A DNA stretch of 64,000 nt from Saxidomus purpurata (Eukaryota > Mollusca > Bivalvia > Venerida > Veneridae). The notes under the pieces are model-generated. The model worked only from the letters and a program-made list of their open reading frames with translations, searched no databases and was not told the DNA's origin. Positions 14,546 to 26,639 of the stretch are shown in pieces. How positions within the stretch are numbered: the first letter of the stretch is position 1; each line of letters opens with the position of its first letter. The position numbers and the translations under genes are program-made. The stretch lies in contig JAFMSR010000013.1 of NCBI GenBank assembly GCA_022818135.1, positions 26,692,262 to 26,756,261 on the forward strand, read 5' to 3'.

Positions 14546-14995
14546 TTTAAAGCGACTGCACTCCAGATGGACAAGTTACGATAAAAAAAGAAAATTTTCA
14601 ATTTCAAGAAAACAATTGTCATTACTATATCAGGGGCATTGTATTATGATAAGTGACAAGTTTTCTAACAAAAGAAACAATTAAAATGTGTTGTTTTGCT
14701 TACTTTTATTGTAGAAAATATCACCCCGTGACTAACGGGGTGGGCTCTTTGGTATATCAATATTTTTAACTCGCATCAAATCAGCTGACTCCGTAGTGTA
14801 GTAGGTTAAGCCCCTGTAAATTTTTTTGTAAGCGCAAAGATCCGAGTTCAAAACCTGGCTCGGGTAAATATTTTTTCTACCTTTATTTTTAGCTCTTACA
14901 CAAAGAAAATAATCTTGATGCTGACAAATTGAATATATATTGATTTTACCAAAATTTTAAAATTTACTAAGAATTTGGAGTGCAGTCGCTTTAAA
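14546..14995. mobile_element. 450 bp TIR element (MITE-like) with an internal tRNA-like segment
   Basis: It has perfect 20 bp terminal inverted repeats, TTTAAAGCGACTGCACTCCA at 14,546-14,565 and its exact complement at 14,976-14,995. The outermost TTAA or TTTAAA is its own complement, so it could be a TTAA target duplication as made by piggyBac-type elements. There is no transposase frame. A tRNA-like stretch sits inside at about 14,786-14,866. Confidence 0.75.
14786..14866 (+). other. Degenerate tRNA-like sequence
   Basis: GTAGTGTAGTAGGTTAAG resembles a D-arm/box A and GAGTTCAAAACC resembles a T-arm/box B, about 50 bp apart with a T-rich insert between. Stems are poor, so this is a tRNA-derived relic and not a functional tRNA. 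A related segment lies at 51,598-51,680. Confidence 0.4.
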
Positions 14996-15949
14996 AACAT
15001 ATAAGAATGATGGTTTACCAAGTTATTTTTGTTATTGACAAATACAAGTTAAAATCCACGTAACTGAAAGGGTGGATCCTAGTCAAAAAAGATTTTTACA
15101 GATTTGTCAATGAAACTGTTATCAGGATCATTATTTTTTGGGTTATAACTATGGCAATGTTTATTATTCTAGGTGTATATTAAATCAATGATTAATGTTT
15201 TATTTAAAATTATGATGGTCACTTTGAAGGGTAATATCACTTAAGGTAACTTTTTTTTTGTGAAGAAGTAACAGCTAGGAGAGGGCAAATTTTAGTCCCA
15301 GCGTTAATGATTTAACCAAACTTGGTGAGGACAATCTGCAAATCTATATGAAATGTCTAAAATGTCTAAGCCTTAGGTTTTATCGTTTCTTGCAAGATAT
15401 TTTTATTAATGTTTCCATGACAACCAGAGTTCAGCATGGAAAGAAAATTTGTGAACATTTTTTTGATAGAGCGTGCAGAAAATCCCGCCAAATTTAATCG
15501 ATATTGGCCATTTCATCAATATTGGTAAAGTTGTTTAAAAAGTCGTTTGAAGAAAATGGTGGACAGAATCTGATGGTGGTAGGTGTGCGGGCACAATAGC
15601 TTGCTCTGTCACTTTGTGCCAGATGAGCCTACCAGCACTTAAATCACCATTGCATTATACTGATATTTAAAGTTCAAGATATGCAAGCAGACAGTTTGAA
15701 GGTAGTCTAATTTTAACACTGATAGTAGACAACATGTGACTATAATGACCGACTGCTACAAGCTATGTATACTAATTCTCTATAGTGATGATTTGTATAT
15801 GAAAAAATGCAGTGTCACCCAGCCTATTAACATCGACATGATGACCTTGTACCATTTACCCATCTGCTGCAAAATGTCTACAATAGGTTAACCCATCTTT
15901 TATTCTGAACAGTACCAATAGGTGTTTAAAGTGGTGCTCCAAGAAAATT
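14996..15949. other. Gene-free stretch
   Basis: No exon, RNA gene or clear repeat recognised. Confidence 0.4.
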
Positions 15950-16345
15950 TATGGACTAATTAGTTGCTTGCAACTCTGAGCACGTTTCATGAAAGTCAAA
16001 TGAAAATTGTGACCTGTAGAGTGTTATCAAGGAAAAGTTGACAGAGGTCACTGTGACCTTGACCTTTGACCCCAAAAACAATATGGATCATTTATATGTT
16101 TCAGGCAACCTTGGGGGCAAGTCTGATGAAAGTTCAATAAAAATAATTGTGATCTGTAGACTATTCCCAAGGAAACCCTATCGGAGGTCACTATGACCTT
16201 GATGTTTGAACAACTGACCCCAAAAACAATGGGGATCATCTACAGGTTGCAAGAAACCTTCTGAGGAAGTTTCATGAAAATTATGACCTGTAGAGCGTGA
16301 TCAAGGAAAAGTTCAAGGACAGATGGACAAAAGATCGACAAATCA
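15950..16345. repeat. Dispersed repeat with about 140 bp internal tandem units and hormone-response-like palindromes
   Basis: Three diverged units are marked by GACCTGTAGAGTGTTATCAA-like motifs at about 16,011, 16,151 and 16,287, and each includes GTTTCATGAAA-like sequence. The first two contain perfect inverted AGGTCA half-sites with 3 bp spacers: AGGTCACTGTGACCT at 16,045-16,059 and AGGTCACTATGACCT at 16,185-16,199. This resembles a common bivalve interspersed repeat, from memory. Confidence 0.75.
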
Positions 16346-17307
16346 CCATGGCATAAGCTTTGCTGGACAAACTAGCCACTCAAAGGACCCCTATCTATTA
16401 TCTTTAAACTTTTTTGTATATGAATGTATCAACATTTGATACAGGGAATCTCTCGGATCTCGATTGCTAATCTACATATAAACTACAGAGGCTAACTTGT
16501 GTCCATTAAGTTTGTCTTCATGGGCAGTACCCATTAGTTGACTTATTGGTGTACTTATACTGACCAATGATTTGATCGAGGGACATCTAAAGGACAAATC
16601 TGATGAAGATAGGTTCAAAACGAAGCTCCTATTATGTTTGCAAAATTTTCTATCAATCAGCTACAAACCAGTATTCTGACATTCTAGTAACCAAGCTAAG
16701 AATTCCTTAAATAGATTCCCTGTTGAATTTGAAGAAAACAAAATACAATGTACATGAAGACACAGTACAGAAAGGAGTTACTGCTAACTCATTCACAGAC
16801 AGATGGATGACTAATGGCCGAGTCAAAGCTTGCCCCCACTGCTGTGTTCCTGTCTGTGATTTTATATGTCACATTGTAAGGGATATGGTTCCATGGCATA
16901 GAAAATAGGTCAAGATTTTGTGTCCAGTCCCTTCAGAAGAGATATCATTCTATAAAACAAATCTATGCAAATACCAGCTTTCATGAACAGTCTAAACTGT
17001 ACATTCGAGCTGTTGATTTGTGGGTACTTCGTCTCACTACAGACTCGTCCTATTTCCTCTTATAAGCTGTCTCCTGGCTTTGGATATATCAAGACTGTAG
17101 TAACTGCCTGTGTGTCTGTCGAAAGGACTAACAGAGGTTCACAGGAGCTTCGTATTACACACCATGTAGATACATAACTTATGGTAAATTTCCTGAAAAT
17201 ATTACTTACTTTTCTTTTCTTGCATCTTTAAGAATAAATTATTTGACTTTTACTTCTCGACTCCTATAATGTAACATTTTGCAAAGATGTGTTTAACAAT
17301 TATGAAT
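16346..17307. other. Gene-free stretch
   Basis: Only short open frames without recognisable domains. Confidence 0.4.
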
Positions 17308-17570
17308 GTGTGGTTACTGGTTAGCACAGTGGATACCTCACTTTAAATGCGACCCGGGTTCTATCCCCGTCCTATGCGGTATGTGAGCTTGTAGGTGATC
17401 ACCAGACTAGACAGGTGGGTTTTCTCCCGGTTCTCTGATTTCCTCCCACAGTAAGGCTACTATATGCCAATATCTGTTGAGTTGTTTCAAAGGCTTGCAT
17501 AAGCATATGTTTGTCATTTGTATCATGCAGATGTCAAACAAAGATGATGATGATGATGATGATGATGATT
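17308..17570 (+). mobile_element. tRNA-derived SINE with (GAT)n tail
   Basis: The head has box A TGGTTAGCACAGTGG (17,318-17,332) and box B GGGTTCTATCC (17,356-17,366). The body carries GGTTCTCTGATTTCCTCCCA (about 17,430-17,450), a core-like segment shared by widespread marine-animal SINEs (MetaSINE-type, from memory). It ends in a (GAT)n microsatellite at 17,543-17,570, as expected for a SINE 3' tail. Confidence 0.8.
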
Positions 17571-20500
17571 AACATGATTAGTAAAAATAACATACAAATG
17601 TGTTAAGTCAAATAAAATTAAATTCTCAATGACCTCAAACTTCAGCCTGGTGCCTGTCCCTGTTCCAATATCACCCTGTTAAAGTGAACTGCAACTTATA
17701 TTGTTAGGCATAATAAATGTACAAACCTGCGTTTAAATTCCACTTCAAGACTTCACAGAGCTTTATCCAGAGTTCTTTCTCCAGTTATGCTACACAATGT
17801 TACAACACTATACATCCTTCAGTAGAATTGTACAAAACATGATATAAATCTGGATTATTTACTGAATTAGAATATATTAAGTATAAATTTGCTGACACAT
17901 GTATAAATTGTTACATTCGAAATTTGTTGATCTAACCTCTACTATCAGACATCGAAACTTTTCATAAGTGACCAAGTTTTATCAAACATTATCAAAATGG
18001 TTTCAAAATCACCCCAGTATCATTCAATGATCAAAGTTAAAACAACATGTAGCCCCAGGGTGAGGTTTCTAGGTCAGGTTATCTATAATATACATTTGAC
18101 AAACTTGTAAAATACCCACCTATTCAATGATCAATCATAGACCTCAATCACTCCAGCTGACCCCTCTTTATCTCATGTTTTTCACCCCAGGCCCTGGAAA
18201 GTAAAACAAAATTGGCAATAAAACTGCAATTTCTTAAATGGATAAAGTCATTAATTCTGTTTTCAAATTACTTTCAACAGGTATTAAATGAATTTCACAA
18301 GTCTACCTGTGAGACTATTACAGTCCTAGTTTTTTTCAGCCTCTACAATTTCCTCTTTAGAAAGTACTAAAATTTTGACAATTGTAACATGAACAGAACA
18401 TCTTTCTTTGAGGCATTAAAATAATTTTGACATACATGCAGGTCAAACTTTGAATAACCAATGAAGGAGTTACGGTACTTGATCCATATAAATTAAAGCA
18501 CTGAAACTAAGCAGGATAATAAATAAAAAATATAAGGTCTCATAATTTTTATCCCTTGAAGTAGGGTGATGGACCTATATAAAACCTTACAACATAACAT
18601 ATGCAGGATTATAATTAATTGGATCTATAAACAAACCACCTATGCCGGTCAATTTCAAACAGTGTAATTTCCCCATATACAAGGTAGAAATGAATTCCTT
18701 CTCACTCATAAACATTGTACAGGTATCATGTTCTGAGAGACAATGGCTAGATGTTTTTGGTCTGTTGCTGCAGCTTCATTGACAATGCTCCTAATGCCAA
18801 AATATGCATATTTTGTTTGTAAAAATTCCCAATGTACAGTTTGAAAAAAAAAACAGGACAAAATTGGTAAAAAAATGTTTTCTACCTCATAGAGATTCAC
18901 TGAGAGTCAGGACTAAGCATGTACCAATAAATGACAACCTTGTGATAGCTGTTAGTACAACAGACAGGGAATGATACAGTTTTTCCCCAACTTTGAAGAT
19001 TAATGCACAAATTCCAAATCTGATGGGTATGGGTCATGAACCGAAGGGTTTTGGTAAACGTTTTCTCACCTCTACCATCAGTACTTTTCTGTTTTGTACT
19101 TAAATATCTTCAGGTATTAATGTCAATACAAAAACTTACAAGAATTATAGCAGATTTACCACACACCTGTGACTTACCACTGAGAAAACTAGCTTTCTTT
19201 TTAAAGATGTGTCTATTTACAATGGTCTAGCTGACAGTGAGTCCATCACTTGACATCATGTCCATCTCATGTCACTTATAAAATCAGATCTGACAGCCTG
19301 TAATAACAAAACAGCTAAAGTGTTTAACATACTTGATTTTTAAACCAACTTGTCCATCTTTTAATTTCAACAGGACCATGATTAATTGTTCAAAGTTATA
19401 CTCACTTATACTCCTAGCAAACAGTGCAGTCTGATCATGATCTGCACTGGTCACAAAGGCAGAATCACTAACTGTCTGCAGTGCAAGGGTTAATCAGTTT
19501 TTGTATTAAAGGTAACATAAATCCAACAGTAATATGATAATCCAGTAAAATTGTTGGAATATTCTGTACAAGCACAGAATTCAACATGGACTTTATAGAT
19601 TTATGGAAACCAAATTATTCTATAGATTTTTTTCATGCAAATCGTTTTTCACTCTTCCGGGTTTTATTTTCGCTAAATGTGTATGCTGCACTTCATTTTA
19701 CATCTTTGTACTTACAGGTAACAACTTTACATTCTGGCACTCTTTCTTCTGGTGGTAGAGCTATTCAAGAAACAAATTAACAGATGTACTCCTAGGACAC
19801 AGATGTCCCCACTTTAAGCCATAACTCCACCTTTACTGAGATCAGCAATGAACAAAACAAGATCTGATATCCCCAATATAATAAAAGTAACAAACAGCCA
19901 CAATTCTGGAAAACAAGTTACTACCATTATTCCTTCTTTTATGACTATCTTCACATCAAGATAATTCATCTGTGAAAGTTTACAGCTAATTGTACCAATA
20001 GTGTGAGGAGTTGGACACACAAGATCTGTTCACTATACCCTATTCTTGCATATTGGATTCCCATTTTCTGGTGATTTACCCATGCCGGAAAAAGTGGTCT
20101 GGTACCCCGCTGTGCCTGACGACTCTTGAATTACTTGTGGCGTAACATTATAAATGTTGCATTTAAAAAAAAAATTACGTCACTTTCCTGAACACAACAT
20201 CTGAATATTGTTGCTTTTGTATGATAATACACCATTTCCATAAGTTTTCATTTAGAAATTTATTTTAAAGCGCAAGATGGTATGCAAGAAAAAGTTTCTA
20301 TCATTAGACATTTGATTCATTTAGAAATATCCATCACCTCAACCCGGGTAATGGTTTTATGGGAACATTTACCCTCTGTGACAGATATTTCGATCTGAAC
20401 CCCATGCTCATGACAGAAACTATTAATATGTACTGAAAGAAACAAATGGCCATAAGTCTGGTGAAACTGTTGACAGACAAAATTCTTTTCTGACCGTCTT

Positions 20501-20954
20501 CACATCAATGTAGTGTACTAATCCTTCAAAGAGTGTGACTGTTTACTGTGGGAAGTTTGGCACACACAATTACGGAGTGAACACATGGAAAGCAGCAACA
20601 TTACCATAATTTGGCTTTCATAATGAATGGCCAGGCTTTTATAAGTTCAAAGGGAAAGAATGCCATCCTGTAAGGGAACATGGAACAACAATAATTTTGA
20701 TGATTGTCTCCCTTTGATAATGCAATATCTTCAAAATAATCATGATATTCTATTACAAAGTTAATCTTAAGAGTAAACAGAAGTCATCTACAGAAATTTT
20801 AACATGTTTAAAGCTTAGTAGAAATCACCCATAAACAATTTATGTTTGTCTGAGCAAATCTTCAAAGTAGATCTACTAGAAACTCTAGTTTCAGATTCCT
20901 GTGGTACTCTAAAGTATGTGATGTTTTGGAGTAATTCCAGAGGAGAAAAGTCTC
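17571..20954. other. Gene-free AT-rich stretch
   Basis: No exon, RNA gene or strong repeat recognised on either strand. Confidence 0.4.
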
Positions 20955-21030
20955 AAGTCCCCAACTGGGGTTGAACCCTGACCTCCAGCATGGGAAGCGG
21001 ACACTACAACCACATCGGACACCTGGGGAT
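20955..21030 (-). other. tRNA-like relic, probably a SINE head
   Basis: Read on the minus strand, a box B-like GGGTTCAACCCC follows an anticodon-loop-like TTCCCAT. The stems pair poorly. It is best read as a degenerate tRNA-Gly-like head of a SINE and not as an active tRNA gene. Confidence 0.4.
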
Positions 21031-21184
21031 CTGTTCAAGGTGAGAGTGTCAGCTTGGTCACAAAATCTCTTGCTCATAAACATGGCCAGTCAAATTTTTA
21101 CATGACTGACATATATCATCATCAACTGAATCCAACAACACACCAAAGCCGGTTAAAGAAAAAACAAGGTGTATAAAACACTGA

Positions 21185-21245
21185 GCCTCAATATTTTGAC
21201 TGCAAGACAAGATTTTACAAACTGACATTACATATACAATCTTAC
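21185..21245 (+). repeat. Dispersed repeat R1, copy a (5' half)
   Basis: Contains CCTCAATATTTTGACTGCAA and TTTTACAAACTGACATTACA, shared with copies at 21,871 and 22,859. Confidence 0.8.
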
Positions 21246-21870
21246 CTGACCTAAGGGGCCAGTTAAGGGAAACAAACAAACTGACCATTAGTTTTAAGCA
21301 AGGTGACTTTTGATAGTCGATACCAATACCCCACCCACCTCTTCTATTCACGAACTCACTAAATAGTATGAGCAAATTAGTATGTACGAGGAAATAAGTA
21401 ACTGCCGTTACTTTTTTGTTATTTCATAAACAAAACAGTAACATTTAATCAAATTCTGAAAAAATGTTTTGTTTGCCATTATGTTCAATGGTACTAGTAG
21501 ACGACATGCGCCGGGCTATAGGAAAACACTCGTATTAAATTGGGTGTCCGGTAAAATGAATCGTTGTATGCACGTGACATCGGTATTTTCTGTTTTGGTT
21601 TCACATAGCCATCATCTAGTCCCGGTAGTTTTAATATTCGGAACAATACATTTATGAGTTAATACCCTCAAGGCGCATTAACTGTGATAATTTTATACCT
21701 ATTACAACGGTGACAGTGGGATAAGCTGACAAGTTTATTGTGTATTTGTAAGGTGCAGAAATGATTAAAAAATCTTGTCAGATCAATTGATCAATAAATT
21801 TGAAGTAAGTTTGTACAGTCAATTATCGTTAATTGGTAGCTGTTTTGGCAGATCTTAAAAAAATTTGGTA

Positions 21871-21990
21871 GCCTCAATATTTCGACTGCAAGACCGACCG
21901 ATTTTACAAACTGATATTATATAGATACATGTCTGTCTTTACAGGCCGTCGTAAATATCAAAAAGCCCTGGCTCACAATTTGTTGGGCTA
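21871..21990 (+). repeat. Dispersed repeat R1, copy b
   Basis: Both halves are present: CCTCAATATTTCGACTGCAA, then CTGTCTTTAC and a diverged AAAAAGCCCTGGCTCACAAT, ending TTGGGCTA. Confidence 0.8.
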
Positions 21991-22116
21991 GCAGCTTGGC
22001 TGTTGAAGAGTTTGCCCTTACTTCGGATGACATGTGGCCGTTTAAACGGTCCAATTTTGGTGGTCGGGAGGCACTTAGACTGGCGTGATCATGTGATCGT
22101 TAGGGCAGGTTAGACT

Positions 22117-22189
22117 GTATGTCTGTCTTTACAAAGGGCAGCGGTCGTGCATAGCAAAAAGCCCTTGCGCACAATTTAAAGTTGGGCTA
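22117..22189 (+). repeat. Dispersed repeat R1, copy c (3' half)
   Basis: Carries CTGTCTTTAC, GCAAAAAGCCCTTGCGCACA and TTGGGCTA, but not the first half of the unit. Confidence 0.8.
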
Positions 22190-22260
22190 ATTAATCATGC
22201 ATCAGAATTTTTTATTTTTGAAAACAGCTTTATGTATGCAAATTAGAGCTTTATCTTTGG

Positions 22261-22468
22261 TACCGGTTTCCCATATGACCAGGTTAGTTATTTCAGTTTA
22301 GTGCGTCCCAATTCAAGACACACCCCTGGTTCTTATACATGCCAGGTGTATAGCACACATAGGACCTCGGTTTTTAAGTTAGTAATTTTGGTTGGTCAGC
22401 CCCGGGAATCGAACCTGCAACCTGAGATTACAAGTCTCGTACTATACCGATTGAGCTAACTGGGCTGA
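22261..22468 (-). mobile_element. tRNA-derived SINE, minus orientation
   Basis: The head (22,396-22,466, minus strand) has box A-like TTAGCTCAATCGGTATAGTA and box B-like CAGGTTCGATTCC with a TGT (Thr-type) anticodon position, but acceptor and T stems contain mismatches. The body to the left shares short blocks with 48,112-48,340 (AGTTTAGT, GACACACC, ACCTCGGTTTTTA), so both are probably the same SINE family. Confidence 0.65.
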
Positions 22469-22858
22469 CAAAGGTGAGTTGTATGGTATATATAATATAC
22501 TGTAGCGCATATATATGCTTGACAGTGGGTCCGGGTGTTTTTTTTAAAAACGATTTTTTATAGGGGTCAAAACTTCATGCTTGACACGTGCACACATATT
22601 GACATAACAGATAAATTGAAGTTTCAGCTAAATTCAGAAGGTGAAAGGTTACTGTAGGCTCTCCGCGCCTAGAATAAAATTACTATCTGAAACAAATACC
22701 GAAACATTATCATGAACTATCTGTGTTCTTATTTCACACGTACACGCCAGTCACATGTGAATGCAGCATGCAAATGGCGTCACCAATAAAAGGGGAGTAA
22801 CCTAGTAAACATTTTTTATTATCTCTCTGACCGACAAGTTGCATCGGTTACTTCCCCT

Positions 22859-22975
22859 AACCTCAATACTTTTCGACTGCAAGACAGACCCATTTTACAA
22901 ACTGACATTACATCTATGTTTGCATTTACTGCGAAGGGTGGCCATTGTATATAGCAAAAAGCCCTTGCGCACAAT
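22859..22975 (+). repeat. Dispersed repeat R1, copy d
   Basis: Full-length copy containing TCGACTGCAAGACAGACC, TTTTACAAACTGACATTACA and GCAAAAAGCCCTTGCGCACA. Confidence 0.8.
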
Positions 22976-23035
22976 TACTTTGGCCATTACTTCCCCTTGC
23001 AACATACGTTTGGCTTTTGAATCATTTCAATTAAA

Positions 23036-24217
23036 CGACAAGACGAATTTTGATGCAAAGCATCAAAGACGCCGCGCATGTTTTAGAAGCATGACTTGGA
23101 CAGGTTTCTCTATAAAATCAGCGAACCCTTTTTACTACATAAAATAAAGCAATATTCTAACTGTCAGTACCACTGTTATAAATATCAGATAAGACGGTAC
23201 ATAATTCGAAGAAAAAAAGAATAAATATAAGTGACAGTAAACTAATGTAAACTTAAGAAAAGGTGGAGTTTCGCCGAGGTCAGAAGTTCAAAACAATACC
23301 CCAGGGAGATACAAGACAAATTTTGATGCAAAGCATCAAAGGCGCTGCGCATGTTTTTGAAACATGATTTAAAGGAATCAGAGTCATTTTAGAATATCAG
23401 TAAACAACCTATCAACGGGAAAAACCAAATACATTATGTTATATGTAACTGTTATCATAATAAGTAAAAAACCACATTTACTACAGTTTAACCAAAAAAT
23501 AAACGAATCATAAAACAACCTTCCGTATAATGGTACGATGACGCCCATTAAACAAAGCTACAGCTCGTGGTCAGTAGACGCTTTTCGACGCAGACGAAAC
23601 CCACGTGATTAATTTTGTCTTTACTATTGGTCAGTTGTTAGCGATGCTTTACATAACTTTCATTGAGACCCCATGTATCGCATAGTTAGGTGAACGGTCT
23701 TATTTATGAATGCCTACATTTTACTTTAGTATGTAGTAATTAAAATGGGTTTTCATTAATTATTCACGTTGACAACATATGTATTTAAACTTCAAAATGT
23801 TTAGAGATAGCAAAACAACTATCGAGAGGTTTTTTTCTGAACTTTGATGAATCTGGCCGTAGGGTCCGTAAACAAAGCAATAAAAAAACCGTAACCTTCA
23901 AGTTTGCGGAAAAGTTATTAAATATCCTATGAATATGTCAAAAATTTTGAATTAATGGTCGAAGACGTATGCATCTGGTATAGTATTGTTTGTAATCAGT
24001 TAATACTATTTATTTATTAATTATAGGGAGTTTGTTCAAACATAATACATAGTTTTTAATTACAATAATAATGTTGGCTGCTCCCTATTCGATTATGCAA
24101 CCCCATGGTACAAAATTAAAACCTATTCAATACTGACGCTGTGCTTCCGCACAGCGCCAATGATCATTACCTCTGTGTACTTTTTGTTTATGAAACTGAT
24201 TCATAAAAATAAACTTT
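23036..24217 (+). repeat. Inverted-repeat element Y, split by an insertion of about 1 kb
   Basis: The halves at about 23,038-23,147 and 24,162-24,217 together match the reverse complement of the palindrome loop (25,171-25,320), where they are continuous. The intervening sequence (about 23,148-24,161) therefore looks like a later insertion. It holds a diverged copy (about 23,520-24,140) of the palindrome arm sequence. Confidence 0.65.
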
Positions 24218-26277
24218 TTATTGACGCCGCGAGGAATCGCGGCGTCAGTATTGAATAGGTTTCAATTTTGGACCATGGGGTTGCATAATCAAATAGGGGG
24301 CAGCCAACATTATTATTGTAAATCTAGACTATGTTCTATATGTATGAAAAATGACTTTTATGAATCATTAAATTGTATTAAGTCATTAAGAAAATAATAA
24401 AAGTACAAAATACTTACGTCTTCTTCCCTTATTACAAAACTTTGGACACATTTAATGAGTATTTAATAACTTTTCCAAAAACTCGCAGACTACGGGTTTT
24501 TATAGCTTTGTTTACGGACCTTACGACCCGATTCATCAAAGCCCACAAAAAAGATTCGGAAGATGTTTTGCTATCTTAAACCACTCAGATAATAGAATAC
24601 ATGGCGCCAACGCGAAAATCAATGAAAACCCATATTAATTACTACATATTAGACTATAATATTGAAACTGTAAAGAAAAACCGTTCACCCAACTATGCAA
24701 TACGTAGGGCCCTAACGGAATTCCATTCCATCATTTGTAAATAAAAACAATACTCAGCCAATGGAAGTTCTGTAAAATGTATACGTCACAGCATAATTAA
24801 TCATGTGGGTTTCATCTCTTTCCGCCATATTGCTAGAGTGTATACGCTTCGGGAATAGAAAGAAAGAATAATCCACATTACCAGCTACAGGGAGGGAGGG
24901 GCTGGTATATCTGTTTTACAAAATATTTTTTTTCACAATATTTGGACCCGGTGTAAATTATATTTGCACGGGGAGTTTTTGCCTCTGCTTCCTATAAACC
25001 GACCTGTAGTCAGTGAAATTGTGGGAGGAGCCATGGTTATAAATAGTTTTGTCTATCTAAAAATAGCCAGTGTAAAATTAGCATCCGAAAATAATGTTGT
25101 GAAAAAAGAGGTATTTAACAATATGGAAGTTACACAAGGATTTAGTATTATGCTAGTTACTAATAAAAAGTTTATTTTTATGAATCAGTTTCATAAACAA
25201 AAAGTGCACAGAGGTAATGATCATTTTATGTATGTGGTTCGCTGATTTTATAGAGAAACCTGTCCAAGTCATGCTTCTAAAACATGCGCGGCGTCTTTGA
25301 TGCTTTGCATCAAAATTCGTCTTGTTAGTAACTAGCATAATGCTAAATCCTTGTGTAACTTCCATATTGTTAAATACCTCTGTTTTCACAACATTAATTA
25401 TTTTCGGATGCTAATTTTACACTGGCTATTTTTAGATAGACAAAACTATTTATAACCATGGCTCCTCCCACAATTTCACTGACTACAGGTCGGTTTATAG
25501 GAAGCAGAGGCAAAAAAACCTGTGCAAGTATAATTTACACCGGGTCCAAATATTGTGAAAAATAACTATTTAAATTGTAAAACAGATATACCAGCCCCTC
25601 CTCCCTGTAGCTGGTAATGTGGATTATTCTTTCTTTCTATTCCCGAAGCGTATACACTCTAACAATATGGCGGAAAGAGATGAAATCCACATGATTAATT
25701 ATGCTGTGACGTATACATTTTACAGAACTTCCATTGGCTGAGTATTGTTTTTATTTACAAATGATGGAATGGAATTCCGTTAGGGCCCTACGTATTGCAT
25801 AGTTTGGTGAACGGTTTTTCTTTACAGTTTCAATATTATAGTCTAATATGTAGTAATTAAAATGGGTTTTCATTGATTTTTCGCGTTGGCGCCATGTATT
25901 CTATTATTTGAGTGGTTTAAGATAGCAAAACATCTTCCGAATCTTTTTTCTGAGCTTTGATGAATCGGGTCGTAAGGCCCGTAAACAAAGCTAAAAAAAC
26001 CCGTAGTCTGCGAGTTTGTGGAAAAGTTATTAAATACTCATTAAATGTGTCCAAAGTTTTGTAATAAGGGAAGAAGACGTAAATATTTTGTACTTTATTA
26101 TTTTTTTAATGACTTAATACAATTTAATGATTCATAAAAGTCATTTTTCATACATATAGAACATAGTTTAGATTTACAATAATAATGTTGGCTGCTCCCT
26201 ATTTGATTATGCAACCCCATGGTCCAAAATTGAAACCTATTCAATACTGACGCCGCGATCCCTCGCGGCGTCAATAA
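24218..26277. repeat. 2.06 kb imperfect palindrome (foldback structure)
   Basis: The left arm (24,218 to about 25,168) and right arm (25,321-26,277) are inverted copies about 950 bp long with only a few percent differences by eye. The loop is about 150 bp. The outer ends carry a small GC-rich hairpin (TGACGCCGCG...CGCGGCGTCA). No transposase frame is present, so it is a non-autonomous foldback-type element or an inverted duplication. Confidence 0.9.
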
Positions 26278-26304
26278 CTTATTACCCTTCCGGTTATTTT
26301 TTAA

Positions 26305-26560
26305 CAATATGCTTCCTCAAACGTAACATCAAAACAAAACATGAAAATATCAAATCACTCTCTTACAAAACATTAGTCAGACCACAATTAAAGTTTGCAT
26401 CATCTCACTCTGTATGGTCACCACACACCCAGGTTAATATTCACAAGCTGGAAATGGTCCAGCGACTCACAATCAGATGGGTAAAAATGATTATGCAACA
26501 TTTCTGGCAGTGAATGACACTCGGCTGGTAGAAACACAGACCTGTAGCATTTCTCAACAA
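26305..26560 (+). pseudogene. LINE reverse transcriptase C-terminal fragment
   Basis: The frame gives YKTLVRPQLKFASSHSVWSP followed by HTQVNIHKLEMVQR and, with frameshifts, RWVKNDY and MTLGW. This is the conserved post-RT segment of Jockey/I-type non-LTR retrotransposons. Stops and shifts show it is dead. It is an isolated 3' piece lying upstream of a separate RT core fragment. Confidence 0.8.
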
Positions 26561-26639
26561 TTACGAAGATGTGAGTAATATGCCTATAAGCAGAAATCAC
26601 CAAATATGAACAGAGGAATGAGAGAGGTGAAACAAACTT

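Noticed and set aside
22396..22466. A tRNA-Thr(TGT) gene on the minus strand
   Set aside because: Acceptor and T stems contain mismatches, and the sequence is joined to a SINE-like body also seen at 48,112-48,340.
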